Counted from the first letter of the stretch, positions 12,166-21,872 are shown. The stretch is DNA of 64,000 nt from Kitasatospora paranensis (GCF_039544005.1 NZ_BAABKV010000001.1:2542001-2606000), one strand, 5' to 3'. Made by a program: numbers and translations. Notes: a model not told the origin generated them from the sequence alone.

Positions 12166-12831
12166 GTGCAACCGCGCGCCGACTTCCACGAGGACTTCGG
12201 GCTCAGCGGACTGACCAGGGTCGTCCAGTCCCGGTTCGTACCCCGGACCGAGGCCGGCTGTCTCTGCACCGCCCGGAACGTGCTCGAAGTGGAGGGACAA
12301 CCCTTCGCGGAGGAGGTGGTGGAGGACGTCCGCCGTCTGACGCAGTCCTCACTCTCCGACGACGTGCTGTCCACCCTGTGGCTGGCGGCAACGGAGGCCC
12401 GCTTCGATCCGGTGGCCGCCGGTCTCGGCATCCGTGCGTGGCTGCTCCGGATCGCGGACACCTGCGTCGCCTGCATCCGCGAGGTGGAGCCGTCCTTCGA
12501 CCCCGCGATGCCCGGTCCGGCCGGTCATCCGGAGATCCGGGACGCGGTCCTGGCGGAGCTTCGCGACATCGGGCCCGCGCTGGCGCAGAAGGCTGTCACC
12601 AGTCTCTACGCGCCACCGCTGCCAGCCCTCGTTCCATCATTGGAGGAGGCCGTCACCGAGCTCGGGCCCGATCTCGGATTCCGGCTCTTCCTCCGGGCCA
12701 TGAAGGTGTACCTCGTACCGATCGGCCCGGGGCGCCTGGACAGGTATCAGCGGATCGGTCGAAGCCTCGGCTACAACGAACTCGTCGTCACCGACGGGAG
12801 CCTCAACATCTGGTACGACCTGGAGGACTGA
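12166..12831 (+). CDS. Protein of unknown function
   Basis: 221 residues from the GTG at 12166, with AAGGGAG upstream. I do not recognise the family. It is soluble and mainly helical, with an acidic middle, two cysteine pairs (CLC near residue 31, CVAC near residue 103) and no signal peptide or membrane segment. Codon use is a little less GC-biased than in its neighbours, which hints at a younger or laterally acquired gene. It lies alone between the DUF2252 gene and a converging DUF3052 gene. Confidence 0.6.
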   Translation: MQPRADFHEDFGLSGLTRVVQSRFVPRTEAGCLCTARNVLEVEGQPFAEEVVEDVRRLTQSSLSDDVLSTLWLAATEARFDPVAAGLGIRAWLLRIADTCVACIREVEPSFDPAMPGPAGHPEIRDAVLAELRDIGPALAQKAVTSLYAPPLPALVPSLEEAVTELGPDLGFRLFLRAMKVYLVPIGPGRLDRYQRIGRSLGYNELVVTDGSLNIWYDLED

Positions 12832-12852
12832 CGCGAGGTACGGCCGGCTCCG

Positions 12853-13272
12853 TCACTCCCCCGTCCGCAGTTCCTTCCGGATCACGAACCGCAGGCCCGA
12901 GTACGTGGCGTCCACCGCGCAGACCTTGTTGTCGACCAGGCCGGTGGGCAGGGCGACCTCCCGCAGGACGTCCTCGGTGAGGTCGGTGGCCACCCGGGAG
13001 GACTTCTTGGGCCAGGCGACCCAGAGGCCGGCGGCCGGGCGCATGGCGGCCCGCAGCTCGGCGAGCCGCCCGGCCAGCTCCGCCCGGTCGGCGGGGAACC
13101 AGAGGGCCACGTCGAACGGCTCGGCCGGGTCGGGCCGGCTCTGGCGGGTGAGGCCGTCCGGCAGGTCGGGCACGGCGAAGCCGGGCGGTGCGCCGGCGAT
13201 CAGCAGCACCGCGCCCGGCGCGATGCCGAGCTTGCGGTGGAGCGGAATGCCCGAGTAGCCGGCGGCCGGCAC
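12853..13272 (-). CDS. DUF3052 family protein
   Basis: 139 residues starting at the GTG at 13272, two codons after the stop of the upstream hydrolase gene, with GGAGG before it. The pattern YSGIPLHRKLGIAPGA at the N-terminus, LWVAWPKKSSRVATDLTED in the middle and LVDNKVCAVDATYSGLRFV at the C-terminus is characteristic of the small DUF3052 proteins annotated across actinobacteria. The function is unknown. The tight spacing shows co-transcription with the dienelactone hydrolase-type gene. Confidence 0.8.
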   Translation of the reverse strand: MPAAGYSGIPLHRKLGIAPGAVLLIAGAPPGFAVPDLPDGLTRQSRPDPAEPFDVALWFPADRAELAGRLAELRAAMRPAAGLWVAWPKKSSRVATDLTEDVLREVALPTGLVDNKVCAVDATYSGLRFVIRKELRTGE

Positions 13273-13274
13273 GG

Positions 13275-13859
13275 TCAGCCCTCCAGGTCGGCGAGGAAGT
13301 CCAGCGCGGCCGCCCAGGTCCGTTCGGTGGCCTCCTCGTCCCAGTCCGGCAGCTCGGGGTCGGTGTAGAGGTGGCCGGCCCCGCGGTAGCGGTGGACCTC
13401 GACGTCGGCACCGGCCTTGGTCATCCGCAGGTACCAGGCGTTCAGCCAGTCCTCCGGCTCGAACGGGTCGGGCTCGGCGACGTGCAGCTGGACGGCCACC
13501 GAGGTCGCCGCGTCGTCGCGGATGTCCGAGGTGCCGTGCAGGAGCAGCAGGCCGGCGGCCCGCTCGTCGGCGAGCGCGAGGTTCTGGGCCAGCGCGCCGC
13601 CGAGCGAGAAGCCCGCGTAGACCAGGCCGGGGCCGTCCGGGGAGATCAGCGGCGCGGCGGCGGCGATCGCGCGGCGCAGCAGCTCGTCGTGGGTGATCTC
13701 GTCCTTGTACGCCATGCCCTCCTCGACGGTGTCGAAGGTGCGACCGTCGTACAGGTCGGGGGTGTGGACCTGGTGGCCGGCGGCGCGCAGCCGGTCGGCG
13801 GCGGCGTGCACGGCGGGGCGCAGGCCGAAGGCGGAGTGGAAGAGGACGATCTGGGCCAC
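13275..13859 (-). CDS. Dienelactone hydrolase-family protein
   Basis: An alpha/beta hydrolase of about 194 residues from the GTG at 13859 (AAGGAA upstream). The nucleophile elbow is YAGFSLGGA, with serine rather than the cysteine of classical dienelactone hydrolases. The acid is probably in AEPDPFEP and the histidine in GAGHLYTDP. An upstream start at 13907 would add 16 atypical residues. The substrate is unknown. It forms a two-gene unit with the DUF3052 gene downstream. Confidence 0.85.
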   Translation of the reverse strand: MAQIVLFHSAFGLRPAVHAAADRLRAAGHQVHTPDLYDGRTFDTVEEGMAYKDEITHDELLRRAIAAAAPLISPDGPGLVYAGFSLGGALAQNLALADERAAGLLLLHGTSDIRDDAATSVAVQLHVAEPDPFEPEDWLNAWYLRMTKAGADVEVHRYRGAGHLYTDPELPDWDEEATERTWAAALDFLADLEG

Positions 13860-13917
13860 CGGGTGTTCCTTCGCTTCGTGGGCGTCGACCCGTCCATGAT
13901 CCCCCATCGGTGCCGCG

Positions 13918-13946
13918 GGGCCCGGCTCGCGGGGCGAGCCGGGCCC
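13918..13946 (-). terminator. Terminator hairpin downstream of the collagenase gene
   Basis: A perfect 12-bp inverted repeat (13918-13929 and 13935-13946) with a 5-nt loop, 22 nt past the collagenase stop. Confidence 0.7.
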
Positions 13947-13967
13947 GGTGGGTGCGGGGCGGAGGGG

Positions 13968-16223
13968 TCAGAACGAGGTGGTGACGGCCGCGCCGGTGAA
14001 GCCCTGCTGGGCGTAGAGGCTGACGTAGTTCCAGCCGGCGGGCGGGTTGGCGACGGTCAGCGACTCGGTGTTGCCGGCCGCCGTGGAGCGGGCCCCGTAG
14101 GAGCCGGTGGTGGCCCAGCCGGTGCCGCTCCAGTACAGGTCGGCGTTGCCGGTGCCGCCGCTGCTGGTGACGGTCAGCCGGGCGGTGCCGGCCGGCACCC
14201 ACAGGTAGAGGTAGCTGTAGTTGCCGGTGGTGGCGGCCAGGCCGGAGCGGCGGCAGCCGTTGTCGAGCCGGCGGGTGTCGGCGGCGGTGCACTCGTCGGC
14301 GGGCGGGAGGCTGCCGCAGGTGCCGCCGCTGCAGGCGGTCAGCCAGGTGGCGAAGTCGGCGTCGTAGCGGGTGCCGATGGTGGTCTTCAGGTAGCTGCGG
14401 GCGCCGTTCCAGTCGCCGGTGCGGTACTTGGCGAGCACCGCGTCCATGTCGCCGCGGTGCGACTGGAGCATGTAGCGCACGGCCAGGTAGCCCCAGTTGT
14501 AGACCCGGGTCTGGTCGGCGTTGTCGTAGGTGGTGTCGAACAGCGTGCTCAGCGCGTAGGTGTGCCGGCCGGCCTGGGTCATCGCGTCGGTGTAGTCGAC
14601 GCCGCGGTAGGAGTAGGAGACGTACTCGGCGAAGCCCTCGACCCACCAGACGGTCGGGGTGGTCTGGCCGGCGGAGAAGTCGCCCGCCATGTCGAACCGG
14701 CCGTCGAGGTAGTGGGTGTACTCGTGGTTGAGGTTCCAGATCTGGAAGGCCGGGCGCAGCCACTCGGCCTCGTAGGCGACGAACCGGGGCTGGTTGCCGG
14801 CCGTGGAGGGGTCGCCCTCCAGGTAGATGCCGCCGTTGTTGGTGTCGATGCCGTAGATCACGCCGGCGTAGGTCTGGTAGTCGGTGCTGGAGTCGAAGAC
14901 GCAGACCTCGATGGTGGTGTTCCGGTCGTCGGCGACCGGGCCGCTGTCCCGGACGATGCCGTGCACGTAGGCGTCCTGGCCGGTCAGGCTGGTGCAGGTG
15001 GCGGCGAGTTCGGCGGCGGACATCTGCTGGGCGAGGATGCGGATGCTCGGCGAGCAGGTGGAGGTGGTGGTGAGGACGGCGGCCTTGACCCGGGCGGCGA
15101 GGTCGCAGGTGCCGTAGCCGGCGCAGTCGGCCTGGTCGTAGCCGTCCGCCATCTCGGCCATGCCCATCCAGAGTTGGGCGGTGCGGCCGGTCATGGCGCT
15201 GCGGCCGAGGAGGTTCTGCACCAGCGGCCGGACGACGGGCTGGAGGTCGGCGTACTGGAGGAAGCGGGCGAGTTCGCGGCCGGCGTTGGAGGTGAGGTAG
15301 CCCTGGGCGGTGCCGAGCAGGGCGTCGTTGGTGATCGCGAAGTTCGACAGGGCGTCCAGGACGCTGTGGTCGGCCCGGACGGCGGTGACGAAGTCGGCGG
15401 ACTGGTGGCCGCGCCAGAGCACGGTGTAGGTGTTGTTGACGGCGGCGACCATGGACCCGGACGCGTCGTAGGCGCTGCTGTAGCCGGACAGCAGCCGGAT
15501 GACGACCGACAGGTAGCGGGCGTTCTCGGCGGCGCTGTCGATCAGGGTGACGGCCTCGGCGAGGGTGCGGCCGTTGGCCTCGGTGACGTCGCGGGAGTGC
15601 GGGGCGGCGTAGAAGGCGTCGAGGGCGCCGCGGATCGCGCTCTGCAGGGTGCTGCCGTAGGTGCCGACGTCGGCCGGGTGGTACCACTGCACGTAGTAGC
15701 CGGCCCGCAGGTAGAGCACCAGCTGGGTGGCCGAGGTGCTGTCGTCGCCCGGGTAGGCGGCGGAGACGTCGCGCAGGGCGTCGGCGACGGTGACCATCTG
15801 TGCCTCGCGGAACGCGCCGTAGCCGTCGGTGCCGGTCAGCGTGAAGAGCGAGTTGACGCAGTCGACGCTCGCGGCCCTGATCTGCTGGACGAGGGCGCTG
15901 CCGGTGCGGCCGGTGAAGTCGCCGACGGCGCAGGCCGCTGCGGCGGCCGGGCGGGCCAGGGCCGCGGCGGGTCGGGCCGGGTGGTCGACGGGGGTGTGCG
16001 GGGCGCGTGCCGCGAGGTCCGAACTCCCTTGGTGCACCAGGGAGTCGGTTGCGGCGGCGGCCTGCGGGGCGGTGCCCCGGTGGGCGGGGGCCGCGGCGGG
16101 GGCGGGCCGGCTCGCGGCGGCCGCCCGGGTGTGGGCCGAGAAGAGCGAGAGGGCGAGGCAGCAGGCGACGGCGAGGGTGAGTCCTCGCGTCACGTGCCGC
16201 ACGGATATCCGGAAGTAGCGCAC
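13968..16223 (-). CDS. Secreted M9-family collagenase (metalloprotease)
   Basis: 751 residues from the GTG at 16223, with GGAGG upstream. A signal peptide (TRGLTLAVACCLALSLFSAH) is followed by an Ala-rich linker. The M9 N-terminal activator region leads to the catalytic domain with HEYTH (NLNHEYTHYLDGRFD) and the downstream glutamate in WWVEGFAEYVS, which complete the zinc site. The last 100 or so residues form a PPC-type domain with paired cysteines. It probably degrades collagen-like or peptide material outside the cell. The longer in-frame start at 16343 would bury the signal peptide and is rejected. Confidence 0.92.
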   Translation of the reverse strand: MRYFRISVRHVTRGLTLAVACCLALSLFSAHTRAAAASRPAPAAAPAHRGTAPQAAAATDSLVHQGSSDLAARAPHTPVDHPARPAAALARPAAAAACAVGDFTGRTGSALVQQIRAASVDCVNSLFTLTGTDGYGAFREAQMVTVADALRDVSAAYPGDDSTSATQLVLYLRAGYYVQWYHPADVGTYGSTLQSAIRGALDAFYAAPHSRDVTEANGRTLAEAVTLIDSAAENARYLSVVIRLLSGYSSAYDASGSMVAAVNNTYTVLWRGHQSADFVTAVRADHSVLDALSNFAITNDALLGTAQGYLTSNAGRELARFLQYADLQPVVRPLVQNLLGRSAMTGRTAQLWMGMAEMADGYDQADCAGYGTCDLAARVKAAVLTTTSTCSPSIRILAQQMSAAELAATCTSLTGQDAYVHGIVRDSGPVADDRNTTIEVCVFDSSTDYQTYAGVIYGIDTNNGGIYLEGDPSTAGNQPRFVAYEAEWLRPAFQIWNLNHEYTHYLDGRFDMAGDFSAGQTTPTVWWVEGFAEYVSYSYRGVDYTDAMTQAGRHTYALSTLFDTTYDNADQTRVYNWGYLAVRYMLQSHRGDMDAVLAKYRTGDWNGARSYLKTTIGTRYDADFATWLTACSGGTCGSLPPADECTAADTRRLDNGCRRSGLAATTGNYSYLYLWVPAGTARLTVTSSGGTGNADLYWSGTGWATTGSYGARSTAAGNTESLTVANPPAGWNYVSLYAQQGFTGAAVTTSF

Positions 16224-16323
16224 GTGGGGGCCTCCGGGCCGGTCGACCGCCGCATGGGGAGCGGCGGTTGGGGTTGCGGGCAGGGCTGCGCAGTGGGGCT
16301 GCGGAGGACCCCGCCCTTGAAGG

Positions 16324-16351
16324 TGTGACATGTACCATTGCACACGTCACA
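16324..16351. promoter_or_regulatory. Inverted repeat upstream of the collagenase gene (operator candidate)
   Basis: TGTGACATGT (16324-16333), 8 nt, then ACACGTCACA (16342-16351): 9 of 10 positions pair. It is about 100 nt upstream of the collagenase start and about 145 nt from phoD, so either gene could be the target. Confidence 0.45.
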
Positions 16352-16459
16352 TGGCAGGCGGAACCCTCCTGCATCGTCACATCGGTGCCACGGCCGCCGA
16401 GTTGGGCCCCCGGGAGAGGGCGTCGCGGTGAAGACCGAACGAACAGTCGTCCCGAAGTC

Positions 16460-16487
16460 TGGACATCTGATTACTCATCAGTAGGCT
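16460..16487 (+). promoter_or_regulatory. Promoter candidate for phoD with an internal dyad
   Basis: TGGACA (16460-16465), a 16-nt spacer and TAGGCT (16482-16487), ending 8 nt before the GTG at 16496. The spacer contains the dyad CTGAT-TACTC-ATCAG. The start may be leaderless, or may use the GGGGG before the GTG as a ribosome site. Confidence 0.45.
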
Positions 16488-16495
16488 CTGGGGGC

Positions 16496-18159
16496 GTGAC
16501 AGAGCCCACCGACTCCGTGTCCCCCGCCACCCCCGGCCGCGCCGCCGCCGGGTGCTGAAGGCCGCCGCCCTGACCGCGGGCGCGGCCGTCCTTCCCCTCG
16601 CCGCGGGCGGATCGACGGCCACCGCCGCCACCGCCCCGCAGTTCCTGCACGGCATCGCCTCCGGCGACCCGCTCCCCGACGGCCTCGTGCTGTGGACGAG
16701 AGTGACACCCACCCCCGACGCCGTCCCCGGCTCCGGGGCCGGGCCGGACACCGACGTCGTCTGGCAGCTCGCCGGCGACCGGGCGTTCACCTCGATCCGC
16801 GCCAGCGGCACGGTGACCAGCAGCGCGGCCTCGGACCACACCGTCAAGGTGGACGTCCGCGGCCTCGACGCCGACACCCCGTACTGGTACCGCTTCACCG
16901 CGGGCGGCACCACCTCGCCGGTCGGCCGGACCCGCACCGCGCCGAAGGCCGACGCCGCCCTCGACCGGCTGCGGCTCGGCGTCGCCTCCTGCGCCAACTG
17001 GGAGGCGGGGTACTTCTCCGCGTACCGGCACCTCGCGGCCCGCGGCGACCTCGACGTCTTCCTCTTCCTCGGCGACTACATCTACGAATACAAGAGCGGC
17101 GAGTTCTGCGCCGCCGGCACCGTGGTGCGCCCGCACGAGCCCGCCCACGAGATCCTCACGCTGGCCGACTACCGCACCCGGCACGGGAAGTACAAGACCG
17201 ACACCGACCTCCAGTCGCTGCACGCGCTCGTCCCGACCGTCGCCATCTGGGACGACCACGAGTTCGCCAACGACGCGTGGTCCGGCGGCGCCGAGAACCA
17301 CACCCCGGCCACCGAGGGCGACTGGTCGGCCCGGATGGCCGCGGCCAAGCAGGCCTACTTCGAGTGGATGCCCGTCCGGCCGTCCGTCGCCGGCACCACC
17401 TACCGCCGGCTGCGCTACGGCAAGTTGGCCGACCTGCACCTCCTCGACCTGCGCTCGTTCCGCTCCGCGCAGGCCAAGGTCGGCAGCGGCGACATCGACT
17501 CGGCGGACCGCACCATCACCGGCCGGGCACAACTCGACTGGCTGAAGTCCGGGTTGTCCGCCTCCGACACCACCTGGCGGCTGATCGGGAACGAGGTGAT
17601 GATCTCCCCCGTGGCGTTCTTCTCGCTGCCCGACTTCCTGCTCCGCCCGCTCGCCAAGATGCTCGGCCTGCCCGGCGAGGGCCTGGCGGTCAACCCCGAC
17701 CAGTGGGACGGCTACACCCACGACCGGCGCGAACTCCTCGGCCACCTCAAGGACCACGGGATCGGCAACACCGTCTTCCTGACCGGCGACATCCACTCGG
17801 CCTGGGCCGCGGACGTCCCGTACGAGGCCGCCACCTACCCGGGCTCGGGCAGCGTCGCCACCGAGTTCGTGGTCACCTCGGTCAGTTCGGACAACGTCGA
17901 CGACTTCCTGCACGTCGCCCCGCAGACCCTCTCGCTGGTGGGCGTGGCCGCGATCGAGGCCGCCAACCGCCACATCAAGTGGGTCGACCTCGACTCGCAC
18001 GGCTACGGCGTCCTCGACATCACCCCGCAGGCCGTCCAGATGGACTACTACGTCCTCTCCGACCGCACCCGCAAGGACGCCACCACCAAGTGGACCCGCT
18101 CCTACCGGACCAGGACGGGCAGCCAGCAGGTCGAGCGCGCCTGGGCGCCCGTGAAGTGA
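16496..18159 (+). CDS. phoD: PhoD-family alkaline phosphatase, Tat-exported (frameshifted at the signal peptide)
   Basis: The protein carries all PhoD landmarks: [46 protein letters not shown] and [11 protein letters not shown]. These are the ligands of the metal-dependent phosphodiesterase/phosphomonoesterase site. As read, the GTG at 16496 ends after 20 codons. The next frame begins at 16552 with [17 protein letters not shown]. Restoring one base near 16538-16542 produces [15 protein letters not shown], a textbook twin-arginine signal, so the frameshift is almost certainly a sequencing error. It releases phosphate outside the cell and is usually under PhoP control; I could not confirm a PHO box. 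Confidence 0.9.
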
Positions 18160-18164
18160 CACCG

Positions 18165-18197
18165 CCGGGCCGCCCGCGCACCCCGCGGGCGGCCCGG
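18165..18197. terminator. Bidirectional terminator (phoD / RING-TerD gene)
   Basis: A perfect 14-bp inverted repeat, 18165-18178 with 18184-18197, and a 5-nt loop, between converging stop codons. Confidence 0.8.
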
Positions 18198-18201
18198 GCC
18201 G

Positions 18202-20859
18202 TCAGTGCGTCCGGGGTGCGAACCGGGCCGCCAGGTCTCCGGCGGTGAGCCGCTCCCATGCCTCGGGAGCAGCGTCCAGCGGCCCCGGGTACAGCCGGTA
18301 CACCGCTCCGGAGACCTGCTCGGGAGCGGGTACGTCACCGTCGACCAGCGCAGCGAACGCCTTTGCCCCGGTGAGCCGTTCGGTCAGCGACCGGGGCTCC
18401 GGCCGATCGGGGGCGCGCCGTGCGCGCAGCCGGTCGGCGAACCGCTCCACCGGTTCGTCCGTGCCGCGCAGCCACGCCCGCACGCCCCCGCCGTCCCGGT
18501 CGCGGACGAGCACCTCGTCCGTCCCCGCGGCGGCCACCGCGCAGGCCAGGTCCCAGAGCGTGGCGCGGCCGCCGGGCGCGAAGTGCGCCAGGACGTCCCG
18601 GCAGAGCCCGCCCACCTCGTCGTGGTACCGGCGGATGCTGTGGAAGCCGCCGTCCGCACCGGTGTTGAGATCCGTCCAGGTGTACCGGCGGTCCGCCAGG
18701 TCGACGATCATCGGGACGCAGACCTTCGCGTCTCCCATCAGGTCCAGCCGCTGCCGGACGGCCTTCGGGTCGAAGTGCCCGACCGCCCCGTCCGCCGCGT
18801 CGAGCTGGATGAACCCCGCGAACGCATCGGTGAGTTCCTCGAAGGGGACGTCGTTGTAGCTGAACACCACCACCACCGCCCAGCGGGCGCCGCCGGCGGC
18901 CAGCCGCGCGAGGTCGAGGTCGACGAACTCGGTGGCGCCGTCCGGCGGCGGCGCGGAGACGAGGTCGCCGGAGTGCACGGCCGCACGGTCGCCGTGCACC
19001 AGCTCGGTGTAGTCGCACATCCCGGTGAAATGCCAGTCGTCGTCGTACAGCGCCACCGACAGGTCGAGGTCCACCCGCAGGTGCTCCGGCTGCATCCAGT
19101 GCAGGAAGAGCCGCAGCCGGTCGCCGCCCGGGAGCCGCTGGCGACTGCCCCGCGGCACCGCGACCAGCGTGCGGGCCGCCGCCCGCTCGGCGGACGGCAC
19201 CATCAGGTCGGAAAGCGCCTCGTCCAGCACGGCGAGGTCGAGGCGCTCACCGCCCGCCCGCCGCAGCAGCTCCGTCTCGATCACCGAGCAGACCGGTGCG
19301 CCGAGGGCCGCGGGCACGACCGTGCCCTCGTCCCGGCGGGCGTGCGCCAGGGACACCGTGCCCCGGGGGAAGTACAGCCGCCGCTCGCCGTGCTCCCGGG
19401 CGCCGCGCAGCCGGCCGTAGGCCCCGAGCAGCGGGCCGGGGGCGGCGCCGCGGAGCGCCCCGGCGACGGTGCGCAGGGTCTCCTGCGGCAACGGCGCGCC
19501 CGGGACCGCGTTCTCGTGCACCCGCAGCAGGTGGTGGAGCCGGCGGGCGAGCTCGCCGGGGCGGCGGGCCAGCACCCGGGCGGCGCCCGGTGCGTCGCCG
19601 GCCGCCAGTAGGATCTCCACCCGCCCGGCGAAGCCGGTGAAGCCCAGGCGGGTCCGGCCGCCGGACTCCACCACCCGCAGCGGGGCGGGTGGTTCGGCGA
19701 AGGCGGCACCGACCGGGTGGTCGCGCAGGTCCGTGCCGCGCAGCAGGGCGAACGCCGCCGCCACGGCCGGGTACCGCTCGCGGTACTCGAACGGGTGGAG
19801 CAGTTCGCCGGCCCGCAGCCAGGCGGAGCGGTGCCGCCGCAGGTCCTCGGCGAGCGGGCCCGGCCCCAGGCCGTCCAGGATCGCCAGCAGGTCGCGGCGG
19901 AGCGGGCGCGGCAGGTTGCGCAGCCGCAGTCGGCGGGCGGTGGCGGGCAGCAGGTCGGGCTCGGCGCCCGACCAGGCCCAGAGCACCCGCAGCACGTCGG
20001 TCGCGGTGTCGATCCGCGCGGCGAGCACCGGCAGGGCCAGGGCCCGGTCGCGGCGGAGCAGCGCGGCGAGCACCGTCGCCTTGGTCTCCCGGACGGGGAT
20101 CTGCTCCGGCAGCCGCTCGGGCAGGTCGGCGGGGGCGAGCGTGAGGAGTGCGGCGAGGTCCTCGCGGTCCTGCGGGTTGAGAGGCGTCCGGCGGGCGAGC
20201 AGCCGCCTGAGGTCGGCGAGGGCGACGGTGACCGCATCGCCCTCGGCGAGCCGCAGCGGGCGCAGGGTCTGCTGCCCGCCGAAGTCCTGCGCGGCCCGGT
20301 GCCCGGCCGGGTTGTCCGCGCCGAGGTACGTGCCTGCGGCCAGGCCCGTCCCGCAGAGCGGGCAGCGGTCGGCCCGTCGCTCGGCCACCAGCCCGGCGTG
20401 GCAGCCCGCGCACAGCAGGTGGGCGCAGGGGGCGAGGGCGCCGATCCCGGCCTCGGCGCCGGTGCGGCCGCAGTGCGCGCACGGCTGGCGCGGCTGGTTG
20501 AGCAGGAACGCCCGGATGCTGCGCGAGTAGAGGATGTGCGCGTGATCGGGCACCGCGTCGGGGAAGCGGTGGAAGAGCGCGAGGTGCCGGCGGTCCGCGC
20601 CGAGCAGGTGGTCGATCCGGGCGAGCAGCCCGCCGCCCGTCGCGGCCAGCGCGGTGGGGGTGGAGCGGGCCAGTGCGGTGCGCAGTCCGCCGGTCAGCAG
20701 GTAGCCGCGCTGGGCGAGGTCGGCGTCCAGGGCCACCAGGCCGTCGGCGCTCCAGGGGTCGGTGGCGGGGAGCAGGTCGCCGGTCGGCACGCAGACGACG
20801 CCGCGGCGGCGGAGCAGGAAGGAGTCGAGGTCGACATCGGTCGAGGCGACTCGGGTCAT
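18202..20859 (-). CDS. Large RING-finger protein with TerD-like domain (MXAN_6230/SCO0854-type)
   Basis: 885 residues. A RING/zinc-ribbon cluster lies at residues about 127-168: CAHC, PCAHLLCAGC and RCPLCG. A long arginine/leucine-rich helical middle follows. From about residue 595 the sequence reads HLRVDLDLSVALYDDDW, VHSGDLVSAPP, FVDLDLARL and VVVFSYNDVPFEEL, which is the beta-sandwich pattern of TerD-type tellurium/stress proteins. I recognise this combination as the MXAN_6230/SCO0854 RING family. A RING in bacteria suggests a scaffold or ubiquitin-like ligase role in stress or conflict systems, but no function is proven. It starts at the ATG at 20859, 166 nt after the ABC permease gene on the same strand. 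Confidence 0.8.
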   Translation of the reverse strand: MTRVASTDVDLDSFLLRRRGVVCVPTGDLLPATDPWSADGLVALDADLAQRGYLLTGGLRTALARSTPTALAATGGGLLARIDHLLGADRRHLALFHRFPDAVPDHAHILYSRSIRAFLLNQPRQPCAHCGRTGAEAGIGALAPCAHLLCAGCHAGLVAERRADRCPLCGTGLAAGTYLGADNPAGHRAAQDFGGQQTLRPLRLAEGDAVTVALADLRRLLARRTPLNPQDREDLAALLTLAPADLPERLPEQIPVRETKATVLAALLRRDRALALPVLAARIDTATDVLRVLWAWSGAEPDLLPATARRLRLRNLPRPLRRDLLAILDGLGPGPLAEDLRRHRSAWLRAGELLHPFEYRERYPAVAAAFALLRGTDLRDHPVGAAFAEPPAPLRVVESGGRTRLGFTGFAGRVEILLAAGDAPGAARVLARRPGELARRLHHLLRVHENAVPGAPLPQETLRTVAGALRGAAPGPLLGAYGRLRGAREHGERRLYFPRGTVSLAHARRDEGTVVPAALGAPVCSVIETELLRRAGGERLDLAVLDEALSDLMVPSAERAAARTLVAVPRGSRQRLPGGDRLRLFLHWMQPEHLRVDLDLSVALYDDDWHFTGMCDYTELVHGDRAAVHSGDLVSAPPPDGATEFVDLDLARLAAGGARWAVVVVFSYNDVPFEELTDAFAGFIQLDAADGAVGHFDPKAVRQRLDLMGDAKVCVPMIVDLADRRYTWTDLNTGADGGFHSIRRYHDEVGGLCRDVLAHFAPGGRATLWDLACAVAAAGTDEVLVRDRDGGGVRAWLRGTDEPVERFADRLRARRAPDRPEPRSLTERLTGAKAFAALVDGDVPAPEQVSGAVYRLYPGPLDAAPEAWERLTAGDLAARFAPRTH

Positions 20860-21025
20860 ACGCGGGATCCCCCGAGAAGGCGTACGGGAAAAGAGAGAGG
20901 CGGGCGGAGAGGGGGCGCACTGGCTGGTTTCGGAAGGGTGGAGAAGGAAGCACGCCGCGGAGCCGCCCGCAGCGAGGACCCTAGCGAAGCCGCCGCCGGA
21001 CGCCCACTGCTTTTTCGGCGGGGTG

Positions 21026-21872
21026 TCAGGACACGATGTCCTTGCGCGCGAAGCCGCGGAAGGCGACGGCCAGCAGCACGATCGTGTACGAGAGCGACAG
21101 CGAGACGCCCTGGATCATGCCGCCCCACTCCAGTTGCGGCTGGAGGGCGTCGGCCCAGGCGTACTGCCAGTGCGCGGGCAGCCACTCGCGCAGGCCGCCG
21201 AGGGCGGTGATGGAGTCCAGGACGCTGCTGATGATGGCCAGGAAGACCGCGCCGCCGACCGCGCCCAGCGGGGCGTCCGTCGCGGTCGACAGCCAGAACG
21301 CCAGGGCGCCGATGACGAGTTCGCCGAGCAGGATGAACGCGACGGCCAGGCCGAGCCGGGGCAGCGCCTCGGCGGCGGGCAGCGTGGCGCCGGTGGGCAG
21401 CCGCAGGTCGCCCCAGCCGTACGCGGCGGTGCCGACGGCCAGCCCGACCAGCGGGAGCAGCAGCACGGCCGCCGCGGAGAACGCCACCCCGACGGTGAAC
21501 TTGCGGGCCAGCAGCCGGGCCCGGGGCACCGGTGCGGCCAGCAGGTAGCGCAGGGAGGACCAGCTGGCCTCGGAGGCCACGGTGTCGCCGCAGAACAGCG
21601 CCACCGGGATGACCAGCAGGAAGCCGGTGCCCATGAACAGCATGGTGGCGGCGAAGTTGGGCCCGGAGGCGGTGGCGAGCTCGATGAAGGTGGTGCGGTC
21701 CGGCCGGGAGGGTGCCGCCGATCTGGAAGGCGAGCAGCACGATGAACGGCAGCGCGACCAGCACCCCGCCGACCACCAGGGTGCGGCGGCGGCGCAGCTG
21801 CCGGACGGCCTCGACCCTCAGGGGCAGCGTGCGGCGGGCGCTGTAGCCCGTCGCTGCCGTGCTGGCGCTCAT
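21026..21872 (-). CDS. ABC-2-type transporter permease (frameshifted)
   Basis: The start MSASTAATGYSARR (ATG at 21872) overlaps the stop of the hydrolase-ATPase gene by ATGA. The first transmembrane helix (TLVVGGVLVALPFIVLLAF) is in one frame. The rest, from PSRPDRTTFIELATASGPN through five more helices to the stop at 21026, is in the next frame. The shift lies near 21711-21716 and corresponds to one extra base (or two missing). The restored length is about 282 residues with six helices, as expected for an ABC-2 permease. It is the membrane partner of the fused ATPase upstream. Confidence 0.8.

Noticed and set aside
13188..16328. Long plus-strand frame opposite the collagenase gene
   Set aside because: Glycine/alanine/valine-rich antisense translation with no domains; the collagenase on the other strand has a complete zinc site and signal peptide.
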